Positions 9,567 through 16,560 of a stretch of DNA of 63,138 nt are shown in pieces. The notes below the pieces were generated by a model. That model did not search any database. It was not told where the DNA came from and worked only from the letters and a program-made list of their open reading frames with translations. A program made the translations under genes and the position numbers. Position 1 is the stretch's first letter; each line of letters opens with the position of its first letter. Source of the DNA: Gammaproteobacteria bacterium (GTDB lineage Bacteria > Pseudomonadota > Gammaproteobacteria > UBA6429 > Thiohalophilaceae); contig JAJRZT010000064.1 of NCBI GenBank assembly GCA_024275115.1, positions 1 through 63,138 of the forward strand, written 5' to 3'.

Positions 9567-9598
9567 AAAAAAAGCCCCAACCAGAAGGCCGGGGCTTA
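9567..9598 (-). terminator. Rho-independent terminator of the DsrE-porin operon
   Basis: On the minus strand AAGCCCCGGCC, TTCTGG, TTGGGGCTT forms a stable GC-rich hairpin followed by a run of seven T residues. It lies 28 bp beyond the porin stop codon at 9626. Confidence 0.85.
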
Positions 9599-9625
9599 AG
9601 CGAACTTTCGTTCACCAGGAGGATT

Positions 9626-10951
9626 TTAGAATACGATAGTTGCCTGTAAAGCAAGGCGGTTATCAATGCCTTCTAAATTAGCTTTAAACCCAGCCGGGGC
9701 AAGCGCACCAACAGCTTTTGCATCACGCACCTGGTAATTTAAAGTAAAACGTGTTTTACGATTAAAGTGGTACTGAACACCATAAGTCACTGTAGTAAAT
9801 TCAGCGGCTAACCTGGCATGAACTTTTGAACGGTTATAAACATCATAACGTAAGTCCAGTTCCCATTTAGTACCTGGAATATACCAACCTAAATCAACAT
9901 AATAACCATCGGCTTCACCTTTAAGATCGACTAGCGCAGCAACACCAGTACCAATACCAAAGTTTGGTTTTTCAGGTCCCTGAAAAATAAGACCATCACC
10001 TTTAAGGTATTCGGCAACGACACGCCATTGTTTATGGCGGTATTTAACACCTAAGCCAGAACGTTTACGATCATAAAGAACTGCATTTGCTGTACCATCA
10101 TCACTCATGTCCAGTTTACGTTGACCCGAATGTGACCAGGCGAAAAATTTCAGGCCATGCGCCCAGGGGCCTACACCGCCCGGCAATGCTTTTTCTGACG
10201 ACCAGTAAAGGTATAAATCTTCACCTTCCGCCGTACCGCCAGTGCTCAAACCATTACCATTACCCAACATAACCGAGTAACTGTGGTCCCAGCCGCTTTT
10301 AGTCTTAAAGCTGTCAAAGACCTGCACACCAATATCACGCGCCGCACCGAATGCACCCCAACCTGACTCAGCCGCCGTTAAAGCATTATTGCTGTTGCCA
10401 TTAACCACACCTTTAGAAAAACGTTCCAGCATCAACTGGTTCATTGCATTGGTAAAGTTAATATAATCAAAGGTAAAAATACCCTGGTACACTTCTTCCG
10501 GCCCCGGTGTTTTAAATAAACCAATCCGTACACGCGCACCCTTAATATGGTTAAAGGTAGTACTGGCGTCAGTTAATACCACGGCCTGCTGTTCACCAAA
10601 CGAACCGCCATCGGTAATAGCGTTTTGGCCAAATTCCGCGAGAAAGAAATAATTGATGTTGTTATCGAGTGGAAATGGCTGGCCACGCACACCAATACGA
10701 GCTCGCTGTAATTGAAACTGGCTTTGTTTTTCCAGATTTGGACCAATCCGTGTTGCTTCCGGGCCGGTTATATCACTGTAATCTTTTTGATAAGACGGTT
10801 GCATAAAACCCCAGACTTTAGCACGTGGTGCTGTACCCTGTTTTTCTGTGCCCTGTAATAATAACCAGTTTACTGCGTTTGCAGTTGTTGCAACCCCCGC
10901 AAGCATGGCCGTGCATACGACAGCGGCCGCTGTCTTTTTAAAATTTTTCAT
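9626..10951 (-). CDS. OprO/OprP-like phosphate- or anion-selective porin family protein
   Basis: A 441-residue outer-membrane barrel with a 26-residue Sec signal (ending TTANA) and a C-terminal phenylalanine (ATIVF). Porin_O_P features include FQLQRARIGVRG, NINYFFLAEFGQNA, ARVRIGLFKTPGPEE and AEYLKGDG, with alternating amphipathic strands to the end. The family forms trimeric channels for phosphate, polyphosphate or other anions; the substrate here is not evident. It lies 30 bp after a secreted DsrE-like gene and ends at a strong terminator, so the two form one operon. The operon promoter at 11526-11553 matches that of the divergent ECF sigma gene. Confidence 0.85.
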   Translation of the reverse strand: MKNFKKTAAAVVCTAMLAGVATTANAVNWLLLQGTEKQGTAPRAKVWGFMQPSYQKDYSDITGPEATRIGPNLEKQSQFQLQRARIGVRGQPFPLDNNINYFFLAEFGQNAITDGGSFGEQQAVVLTDASTTFNHIKGARVRIGLFKTPGPEEVYQGIFTFDYINFTNAMNQLMLERFSKGVVNGNSNNALTAAESGWGAFGAARDIGVQVFDSFKTKSGWDHSYSVMLGNGNGLSTGGTAEGEDLYLYWSSEKALPGGVGPWAHGLKFFAWSHSGQRKLDMSDDGTANAVLYDRKRSGLGVKYRHKQWRVVAEYLKGDGLIFQGPEKPNFGIGTGVAALVDLKGEADGYYVDLGWYIPGTKWELDLRYDVYNRSKVHARLAAEFTTVTYGVQYHFNRKTRFTLNYQVRDAKAVGALAPAGFKANLEGIDNRLALQATIVF

Positions 10952-10981
10952 TTTGTAAAACTCCCATTAGTTTTTATTTTT

Positions 10982-11425
10982 TTAAGGTTTAATCAGTATA
11001 TAACCCTTTTTAACCAAATCAACAATGCGAACCACACCGGCACTAACCGTTACTGCTTTTGAATTTAAAACAGGTGGTGTACCTAACATTTTACCCATGT
11101 TGCGTGTTGTATTTGCACAAGCACTAAACGTAACACCTCGGTCAGCAAGGCTATTTACGCGGCCTTTATTGGCATTGTCGGCAAATAACAGGCGTAAACC
11201 CGGGCCAAACGCAACGATTTCAATTTCAACTAAATCCTGACCGTAGTGCTTAATCAGGTTATTAGCGACATTTAAAACCAGTTTTTGTTTAAATGGGTTT
11301 GGATCACTAATTTGCAAAACGATTTTGGCGTCAGCCATGGAATTTTCTGCGGCAATGGCCTGGCTACCGATAAACGGTGAAACCAGCAACGCCAAAAGCG
11401 CAAACGCTTTTACGAGTTTTTTCAT
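10982..11425 (-). CDS. Secreted DsrE-family protein
   Basis: A 147-residue protein with a Sec signal peptide (residues 1-26, cleavage near AIAA). The mature domain is DsrE/F-like: KIVLQISDPNPFKQKLVLNV, LVEIEIVAFGPGLRLL, SLADRGVTFSACANTTRNM and a terminal VVRIVDLVKKGYILIKP. The conserved cysteine is C103 in the SACANT motif. Cytoplasmic DsrE relatives carry persulfide sulfur; this periplasmic type has no defined biochemical role. The divergent anti-sigma factor carries a homologous domain with its cysteine at the same place, suggesting that both act on the same signal. It is the first gene of the DsrE-porin operon. Confidence 0.85.
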   Translation of the reverse strand: MKKLVKAFALLALLVSPFIGSQAIAAENSMADAKIVLQISDPNPFKQKLVLNVANNLIKHYGQDLVEIEIVAFGPGLRLLFADNANKGRVNSLADRGVTFSACANTTRNMGKMLGTPPVLNSKAVTVSAGVVRIVDLVKKGYILIKP

Positions 11426-11525
11426 TTATATTCTCCCCTTGAAGGATGGTTAATTTAGTGAGTTTACCCACTTTATAATGAAGGTTATTTCTACGTATTT
11501 TATAGTTATAAATAGCCTTTAAAGT

Positions 11526-11553
11526 AAGACGACTCAAAACGGTCATTTATTCC
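11526..11553 (-). promoter_or_regulatory. ECF-type promoter of the DsrE-porin operon
   Basis: On the minus strand GGAATA (11553-11548) is followed after 16 bp by CGTCTT (11531-11526). The same -35 hexamer, spacing and CGTCT -10 occur upstream of the sigma gene on the other strand. GGAAC-type -35 and CGTC-type -10 elements are characteristic of group IV (ECF) sigma factors. The match between the two arms is seen directly; control by the adjacent sigma factor is inferred. Confidence 0.72.
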
Positions 11554-11624
11554 ATAAAAAAACAAAATAACTAACATAATCAATATGTTAGAATATGCTA
11601 AAATACTAAGTAATAAGCCAATTT

Positions 11625-11652
11625 GGAATATTTTGTTGTTTCATTACGTCTG
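11625..11652 (+). promoter_or_regulatory. ECF-type autoregulatory promoter of the sigma gene
   Basis: GGAATA (11625-11630), a 16-bp spacer and CGTCTG (11647-11652) lie about 40 bp before the sigma factor start codon. They match the divergent promoter at 11526-11553. ECF sigma factors usually transcribe their own operon, so this is the likely positive-feedback promoter. Confidence 0.72.
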
Positions 11653-11692
11653 TTATAGTAGAGCCTCATTTTCTGAATATGAGTTGTAAAAG

Positions 11693-12247
11693 ATGAGCCT
11701 GCTACAGTTTGTTTGCCAAAGCCCAACCTTTAAAAAACGGTTGGAAGAAATACGGCCTCGGCTTTATAAAATGGCCTACTCGTGGTGTCACTCGGGCGCA
11801 TTGGCGGATGATTTAGTACAGGACACCATAATTAAGGCAATGCGTAACGCGGCTTCGCTGCGCGACATAAAGGCCATGAACAGTTGGATGTTTACTATTT
11901 TATCTAACTGCTGGCGTGATTATTTACGGCAACAAAAGCCAACGGACGATATTGATGAATGTATTTTTACCGATGACGACACGCCTGAACTAGCACAACA
12001 AAGGCAAAATATTACCGACATTGTGCAACAAGCCATTGCCACGTTACCACAGGGGCAACGGCAGGTTTTATTGCTGGTGGATCTGGAAGGTTTTTCGTAC
12101 ACCGAGGTGGCCGGGATTGTAAATATTCCCATCGGCACAGTGATGAGCCGCCTGAACCGGGCAAGAACCGCACTTTCAGCACAGTTGCTGGAACTGAAAA
12201 AAGACAATGTACTGACACAAGACACATACATTAGGATTGTAAAATAA
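11693..12247 (+). CDS. ECF (group IV) RNA polymerase sigma factor
   Basis: A 184-residue sigma factor with only regions 2 and 4. Region 2 (residues about 15-85) contains DLVQDTIIKAMRN and the DNA-melting segment NSWMFTILSNCWRDYLRQQ. Region 4 (about 118-170) contains LPQGQRQVLLLVDLEGFSYTE followed by IPIGTVMSRLNRAR, the helix-turn-helix for the -35 box. The gene begins about 40 bp after its own ECF-type promoter and ends 1 bp before the anti-sigma start, so the pair is translationally coupled. Predicted targets are itself and the divergent DsrE-porin operon. Confidence 0.93.
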   Translation: MSLLQFVCQSPTFKKRLEEIRPRLYKMAYSWCHSGALADDLVQDTIIKAMRNAASLRDIKAMNSWMFTILSNCWRDYLRQQKPTDDIDECIFTDDDTPELAQQRQNITDIVQQAIATLPQGQRQVLLLVDLEGFSYTEVAGIVNIPIGTVMSRLNRARTALSAQLLELKKDNVLTQDTYIRIVK

Positions 12248-12248
12248 C

Positions 12249-12980
12249 ATGAGTAACAAAAGACACTACTCTGACGAACATTTAAACGCTTTTATCGATA
12301 ACCAGCTCGATAACGCTGAAAAAGCAGAACTCATGGACGCCTTACGCCATGATACCGAACTCAGCCAGCGCGTATGCAAACTGCAAAAGCTGCATAACCT
12401 GGTGCAACTATCTTATCAAAGCATTGAAGTGCCTGAACGGCACCGCAGTAAAGACAAAACCCTGCAACCCAGCAAATTCAAATGGTTTGCAGCCGCATCA
12501 TTGCTACTGGCAGTAGGCACGCTCACCGGCTGGTTCACTAACGAGGCTATCGGCACAAAAAGCCTCTATGAACTTGCCGAAATTAAACAGAGCAACAGTG
12601 CAACCAATATCAACAAGTGGCGCTTGATGATGCATGTGAGCACTTCCAACCCAAAGCGTTTAAACCTTGTATTAGATGAAGCCGAAGCCCTGCTCGAAGA
12701 ATATGCCGCGGCATCAAAAAACCTGCAACTGGAAATTTTAACCAACAGTGATGGCGTGGCATTGGTTACCAATAACCATAAACAATACAACCACCGCCTG
12801 CAAAAATTGCAACAGAAGTACCAGAACCTGGTGGTAATGGCCTGCGGTAAAACGCTTAAGCGACTGCAACGCACCCAGGGCAAACCCGTTGACCTGTTAC
12901 CGCAAACGGGTGTTGTTATTTCGGCCATTAACCAAATTGTTAAGCGCCAGAAAGAAGGCTGGTCTTATATTCGGATTTAA
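12249..12980 (+). CDS. Membrane anti-sigma factor with a C-terminal DsrE-like domain
   Basis: A 243-residue protein. Residues 1-55 resemble the anti-sigma N-terminal helices (HLNAFIDNQLDNAEKAELM), without a complete HxxxCxxC zinc motif. A single transmembrane helix spans about 79-97. Residues 124-243 align along their whole length with the secreted DsrE-like protein encoded divergently: RLMMHVSTSNP with KIVLQISDPNP, LQLEILTNSDGVALV with VEIEIVAFGPGLRLL, VMACGKTLKRL with FSACANTTRNM, and EGWSYIRI with KGYILIKP. Cysteine 199 matches C103 of that protein. The topology puts the DsrE-like part in the periplasm. It presumably holds the sigma factor until a periplasmic signal alters this domain. The fusion is unusual and I know of no named example. 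Confidence 0.82.
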   Translation: MSNKRHYSDEHLNAFIDNQLDNAEKAELMDALRHDTELSQRVCKLQKLHNLVQLSYQSIEVPERHRSKDKTLQPSKFKWFAAASLLLAVGTLTGWFTNEAIGTKSLYELAEIKQSNSATNINKWRLMMHVSTSNPKRLNLVLDEAEALLEEYAAASKNLQLEILTNSDGVALVTNNHKQYNHRLQKLQQKYQNLVVMACGKTLKRLQRTQGKPVDLLPQTGVVISAINQIVKRQKEGWSYIRI

Positions 12981-12997
12981 ACGGTAGGATGGGTGCA
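12922..12997 (+). repeat. 76-bp direct repeat, copy 1 (inside the anti-sigma gene end)
   Basis: Starts CGGCCATTAACCAAATTG and covers the last 20 codons of the anti-sigma gene, its stop codon and the beginning of a REP-like palindrome. The second copy is at 13160-13235, offset by exactly 238 bp, with three mismatches. The second copy still encodes the same C-terminal residues but has no upstream gene body. Confidence 0.9.
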
Positions 12998-13058
12998 ACC
13001 CATCATTTAATTAAGCGGCTGGTGGTGATGGGTTGCGCTATCGCTACACCCATCCTAC
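12984..13058. repeat. REP-like palindrome (GTAGGATGGGTG...CACCCATCCTAC), copy 1
   Basis: Begins GTAGGATGGGTGCAACCCATC and ends in an inverted GATGGGTTGCG...CACCCATCCTAC arm, so the 75-bp element can fold into a long hairpin. Related GTAGGATGGGT elements are common in Proteobacteria. Two copies flank the duplicated end of the anti-sigma gene. The whole stretch 12981-13368 contains only these repeats and a degenerate GTAGCC-type half element (13122-13155). Confidence 0.8.
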
Positions 13059-13159
13059 GAACTGCGGGGGCAGATCCTGACGGATCCCCACAAAAATGGA
13101 ACTGCGGGGAGGTTGAGCGGTTTCCCGAATTGCATTTTATTCCATTCAGGCTACTCACT

Positions 13160-13235
13160 CGGCCATTAATCAAATTGTTAAGCGCCAGAAAGAAAGCTGG
13201 TCTTATATCCGGATTTAAACGGTAGGATGGGTGCA
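13160..13235 (+). pseudogene. 76-bp direct repeat, copy 2: duplicated 3' end of the anti-sigma gene
   Basis: Repeats 12922-12997 with three substitutions and encodes the same last residues (AINQIVKRQKE...YIRI) plus stop. It is a gene fragment without a start and presumably arose when the REP element and its flank were duplicated. Confidence 0.85.
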
Positions 13236-13303
13236 GCGATAGCGCAACCCATCAAAGCTAAATTCAAAATGATGGGTTACGCCTATCGCTGCACCCATCC
13301 TAC
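13222..13303. repeat. REP-like palindrome (GTAGGATGGGTG...CACCCATCCTAC), copy 2
   Basis: Begins GTAGGATGGGTGCAGCGATA and ends GCTGCACCCATCCTAC; the two ends are perfectly complementary over at least 16 bp, giving a strong hairpin. It is the better preserved of the two copies. Confidence 0.85.
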
Positions 13304-13368
13304 GAACTGCATAGTTTACTGTTTTACCCGCAATGGCACTGTGGAGAAGGTTGGGCGGCTACATCATA

Positions 13369-14205
13369 TTATTTTTTTATCCATAACAAAAACGATTTGC
13401 GTTGTTCTGTATTTGCCAACTTCCACCAGAACTTTAATTGCTCAGCGGCTTTTTGTTGCATCGAATCACTGGTTTTACTCCCGCTTACTTCCTTCAAGGT
13501 AACCAGCCAATCCTCAAACACCTTGCGTTGCTCTGTATTTGCAATCTTCCACCAGAATTCGAGTTGTTCACTGGCTTTTTGTTTAATGTTATTAAGTTCT
13601 TTTTGTTGCACTTGCTCTGCTAACGGCACTTGCCTGGCCAGGCCTTTTACTGCTGTTCGTTTGGTTACAACACCACCTTTACCTAAAAAGCTCGACTGTA
13701 GATTGCTATAAGTATACACACCGACCGCTTCGATTTTACTGGCGGTTTTTTGTTGGCCTTGTTTGTATTCTTCTAGCCATATTTTAATATCCTCGACCAC
13801 ATTATCGAACTCTGCATCGAGTAAATCTTCCGGGCCATTGTGTTTAAAGTTGTAAACGCTGCCCGCTGATGTCTCTAGCGTAAAATAAAATATATCGGAG
13901 CTCACCATCATACCCAGTGCGTCACTGCCCCAGATTTGTGAATAGCGTACCTTAAAGCTGTGTACGCCCGGTAAAAGATTGAGATGATACTGGCCTTCAG
14001 CAATATGGGGGGAATCTTTAAATGCTTTATTGTCTATTTCCAGTATGTCCAGTGCGGCCGGAACACTCAATTTAACAATATCACTGTCTTGTTTTGCTAC
14101 TCCCTCGTATAAACGAACCGGCCCACTGGTGCTACTGCACGCGCTAAGAAATAACGCACCGATTACAAAAACATAAAGCCGATAAGCCTTTAACAATGAC
14201 AGCAT
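13369..14205 (-). CDS. Outer-envelope lipoprotein with a duplicated C-terminal WW motif
   Basis: The protein has 278 residues from the ATG at 14205, chosen for the GGAGAA 6 bp upstream and because it gives a clean lipoprotein signal (FVIGALFLSAC, cysteine near residue 23). The longer frame to 14370 would run through the porin terminator. Residues about 45-165 form a region of unknown fold. The C-terminus carries two copies of a segment KAxEQLxFWWKxANTEQRK (starting near 210 and 252, period 42 residues). I do not recognise the family. The tandem repeat could be an interaction or peptidoglycan-binding unit; that is speculation. It stands alone on the minus strand. Confidence 0.75.
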   Translation of the reverse strand: MLSLLKAYRLYVFVIGALFLSACSSTSGPVRLYEGVAKQDSDIVKLSVPAALDILEIDNKAFKDSPHIAEGQYHLNLLPGVHSFKVRYSQIWGSDALGMMVSSDIFYFTLETSAGSVYNFKHNGPEDLLDAEFDNVVEDIKIWLEEYKQGQQKTASKIEAVGVYTYSNLQSSFLGKGGVVTKRTAVKGLARQVPLAEQVQQKELNNIKQKASEQLEFWWKIANTEQRKVFEDWLVTLKEVSGSKTSDSMQQKAAEQLKFWWKLANTEQRKSFLLWIKK

Positions 14206-14348
14206 GACTGTTTCTCCAAAAATATAAACCAAAATAGAAATAAGGTTACGTAAAATAAATACGAGTTTACTCACCTTATGAATATATATCGACCATAAAA
14301 AAGAGCAGCGGTTCCCCGGCAAAACGTCCGCCAGTAAAACCCAGGCAT

Positions 14349-14374
14349 AAAAAAACGGGTGCCGAAGCACCCGT
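14349..14374 (-). terminator. Rho-independent terminator of the general porin gene
   Basis: On the minus strand AACGGGTGC, TTCG, GCACCCGTT forms a perfect hairpin with a stable UUCG tetraloop followed by T6. It lies 27 bp past the porin stop codon. Confidence 0.9.
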
Positions 14375-14400
14375 TCTTTATAACAACTAATATTTTACTA

Positions 14401-15399
14401 TTAGAAGCTTACACGTAAGCCAAGGCTAATCGCTGACAAATCGTTATTGCCATCGCCATCGGTGTCACGGTAACCAACGTATGCGCGTGTTTTCTTGCTG
14501 AAGTTATGGATCATACCCACTGCAAGGTAGTCAACATCGTTAGCAGAACCATCGGCATCCGTTTGACCCATTTGAGCGACAAATACATTTTTGCCCATTT
14601 TCATCTGGTAACCAAGGAACAAGATATCAGTGTTGTTTGCATCATCCATTGTTTCATACTGCGCTGAAATTTTGTGTGCGCCCATTTTGTACTGGCCACC
14701 CACTTTCGTTACGTCATTTGGAGTTGAACCGTTTGCGCTGTCGTCCGTGTTTGCAGAAGCAAAGACTTCGAAGCTTTTCTGCTTGTATTTAACAGCCCAT
14801 GATAAATCACCCATGTTACCAGGTGTACCAACAGTACCATCAGCTTCGTCCATACCGTAAGCTACCCATACAGATACCGCGCCAAATTTGTTTTTATAAG
14901 ATGCAGCTGTATTCCAGAAACTATTTTGACCCCAAGAACCGCCTTTCATGCCGCCAGATTTACGAGCTTCCATGTAAGTGGTCACGAATGGATCGTATTT
15001 TACACCACCGGTGTATTTATAAGGTGTTTTAATACGGCCCATTTTAACTTCACCGAAACCGCCTTTTAAACCAACCCAGCCTTCACGAGCGCCATCAGCA
15101 ATGTTGCCGTTTGGAGTGTCTACCTGCCATTCGAATTTAGCGATACCTTTCATGCCACCGCCAAGATCGTCAGAAATCTTGAGGCCGATACGACCACGTT
15201 TGTTATCACCCATTTTTATGCCTTTTTCGCCTGCGGCAATACCAGTACGGTCATTTTTAGTGTTGTTTTCGCCGTAGCCAGCATTATCAACGCTTGCGAT
15301 TTCAACTTGTAAAGCACCGTATACAGTAACACCGGCTTGAGCAGCCATTGGCGTTGTAAATGCAGCAGCAACAGCAAGTGCAATTAATTTATTGTTCAT
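14401..15399 (-). CDS. General Gram-negative porin (Porin_4 type)
   Basis: A 332-residue outer-membrane porin with a 22-residue Sec signal (ending AAQA) and mature start GVTVYGALQVEIAS, then DDLGGGMKGIAKFEWQVDT, GREAF-like DGAREGWVGLKGGFGEVKMGR (split across strands) and a terminal SLGLRVSF. Trimeric diffusion porins of this type admit small hydrophilic solutes. AGGAG precedes the start by 6 bp. A good sigma-70 promoter (15468-15496) and a strong terminator bracket it as a single-gene unit. The unusually asparagine/aspartate- and glycine-rich loops suggest calcium binding or simply loop variation. Confidence 0.9.
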   Translation of the reverse strand: MNNKLIALAVAAAFTTPMAAQAGVTVYGALQVEIASVDNAGYGENNTKNDRTGIAAGEKGIKMGDNKRGRIGLKISDDLGGGMKGIAKFEWQVDTPNGNIADGAREGWVGLKGGFGEVKMGRIKTPYKYTGGVKYDPFVTTYMEARKSGGMKGGSWGQNSFWNTAASYKNKFGAVSVWVAYGMDEADGTVGTPGNMGDLSWAVKYKQKSFEVFASANTDDSANGSTPNDVTKVGGQYKMGAHKISAQYETMDDANNTDILFLGYQMKMGKNVFVAQMGQTDADGSANDVDYLAVGMIHNFSKKTRAYVGYRDTDGDGNNDLSAISLGLRVSF

Positions 15400-15467
15400 T
15401 ATGAACTCCTAAAAAGTTTAGTTATTAATTTATATTTATTGAGTCAGGTTAGGTAAACTCAGGTGAC

Positions 15468-15496
15468 TTTATAAACAACTTGTGCCCTGTACGCAA
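15468..15496 (-). promoter_or_regulatory. Sigma-70-like promoter of the general porin
   Basis: On the minus strand TTGCGT (15496-15491), a 17-bp spacer and TATAAA (15473-15468), about 68 bp before the start codon. Positions 15497-15718 contain no gene that I can support. Confidence 0.5.
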
Positions 15497-15718
15497 CAGT
15501 TATTTCAGCTTATTCGCAAATAATCCCCTTTTGTTGCGAATTAGATACAAATACACCTTAAGCCATTGAATTTGAAAGTATGTGTTAATAGTTTAGTAAA
15601 TTATAAATCAATGATTTAGCTTAGGGTTTGTCGACTAATACGGGTGTTTGTAGACATTTTGCAACACTGTTCACATTTATATTAAGGTGGGAACCCTTAA
15701 TAATATGTTAATGCTCGT

Positions 15719-15882
15719 TCCCACGCTCCTGCGTGGGAATGCATACGCGTACCCACGGGGTCACGTACCCACGGGGTCAGGTCTTGCCTTTTGCCTTTAC
15801 TCATTCCCTCGCTCCTGCGTGGGAATGCATACGGAGGCTGCGTGAAGTGAGGTATGGGTTTCCCACGCAGGAGCGTGGGAAC
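15719..15882. repeat. Cluster of GTTCCCACGCTCCTGCGTGGGAATGCAT elements
   Basis: CCCACGCTCCTGCGTGGGAATGCATACG occurs at about 15720-15747, again in shortened form at 15811-15835, and inverted at 15860-15882. A 15-bp unit GTACCCACGGGGTCA is tandemly repeated at about 15750-15780. Each core (CCCACGC...GCGTGGG) is a short perfect hairpin. Such elements are widespread in gammaproteobacterial intergenic DNA. No protein gene is credible in 15400-16010. Confidence 0.8.
15775..15799 (+). repeat. Transposase-associated 25-bp repeat, solo copy
   Basis: GGTCAGGTCTTGCC followed by TTTTGCCTTTA is identical to 16536-16560 and is the inverse of 17404-17427. It lies within the cluster of hairpin repeats and has no transposase of its own, as expected for a non-autonomous element mobilised in trans. 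Confidence 0.85.
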
Positions 15883-15976
15883 CAGAATAATTGGGGGCAG
15901 TACACAGATAATGCTAATATTAGAAGAATCTGTATACTGACCCCACTTTATTTTAGTATTTCATCCAGAACCTAAC

Positions 15977-16008
15977 TTGACAAGTATAATTCCATAAGTA
16001 CACTGTAC
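15977..16008 (+). promoter_or_regulatory. Promoter and palindromic operator of brnTA
   Basis: TTGACA (15977-15982), a 16-bp spacer and TACACT (15999-16004) make a promoter whose start point would fall at or next to the brnT ATG (16011). GTACACTGTAC (15998-16008) is a perfect palindrome over the -10 region, where the antitoxin BrnA is expected to bind. No Shine-Dalgarno sequence precedes the ATG, so the message may be leaderless. A TATAAT at 15985-15990 is an alternative -10 but lacks a good -35. Confidence 0.55.
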
Positions 16009-16010
16009 AT

Positions 16011-16304
16011 ATGGATGAACTTAAATTTGAATGGGATATCAATAAAGACAAGATAAACACCCATAAACACGGTGTTTCTTTTGATGAGGCACGCACTGTT
16101 TTTTACGATGAGTATGCTATTCAATTTTATGACTCAGAACATTCTGAAAACGAGGATCGCTTTATTCTGCTAGGTACCAGCTTTAAATTAAAAGCACTGG
16201 TTGTTTGCCATTGCTTCAAGGCAGAAGACACCATTGTAAGAATCATCTCTGCCAGAAGAGCCGATAAAGATGAACAACAAGCTTATTGGAGTAAACGAGA
16301 ATGA
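16011..16304 (+). CDS. brnT: BrnT-family ribonuclease toxin
   Basis: A 97-residue protein with the BrnT signature: FEWDINKDKINTHKHGVSF, DEARTVFYDE, EDRFILLGTSFKLKALVVCH and the terminal IIRISARRA-like block (IVRIISARRADKDEQQAYW). BrnT is a RelE-fold ribonuclease that blocks translation and is neutralised by BrnA. The stop overlaps the brnA start by 4 bp. In this module the toxin gene comes first, the normal order for brnTA. It lies between repeat clusters and a transposase, in a plainly accessory stretch. Confidence 0.92.
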   Translation: MDELKFEWDINKDKINTHKHGVSFDEARTVFYDEYAIQFYDSEHSENEDRFILLGTSFKLKALVVCHCFKAEDTIVRIISARRADKDEQQAYWSKRE

Positions 16305-16519
16305 AACAACATTACGATTTTTCAAAAATGAAGGGCAAAAAAAACCCCTATTTAAAATATCTGAAGCAACCTGTCACTATGCGCCTTGATCGTGACTCGG
16401 TTAGCTATTTTAAGTCTTTAGCTGAAGAAACGGGCATACCCTACCAAACACTGATTAACCTTTACTTACGTGATTGCGCCATCCATCACCGTAAATTACA
16501 AATGGAGTGGGCATCTTAA
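16301..16519 (+). CDS. brnA: BrnA-family antitoxin
   Basis: A 72-residue protein with a KGKKNPYLKYLKQPVTMRLD block and a C-terminal ribbon-helix-helix segment (VTMRLDRDSVSYFKSLAEET, then GIPYQTLINLYLRDCA). Family members dimerise, bind BrnT through the N-terminal part and repress the operon at a palindrome. It overlaps brnT by 4 bp (ATGA), giving coupled translation. Confidence 0.9.
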   Translation: MKQHYDFSKMKGKKNPYLKYLKQPVTMRLDRDSVSYFKSLAEETGIPYQTLINLYLRDCAIHHRKLQMEWAS

Positions 16520-16535
16520 TTTTCAGAGTCGTGAA

Positions 16536-16560
16536 GGTCAGGTCTTGCCTTTTGCCTTTA
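16536..16560 (+). repeat. Transposase-associated repeat, left copy
   Basis: Identical to 15775-15799 and inverted relative to 17404-17427. It overlaps the end of the transposase gene and supplies its last codons and stop (minus-strand reading AKGKT-stop). Confidence 0.88.

Noticed and set aside
13369-14370. Longer N-terminus of the lipoprotein
   Set aside because: It would run through the porin terminator and place the lipobox far from the start; ATG 14205 has a good ribosome binding site.
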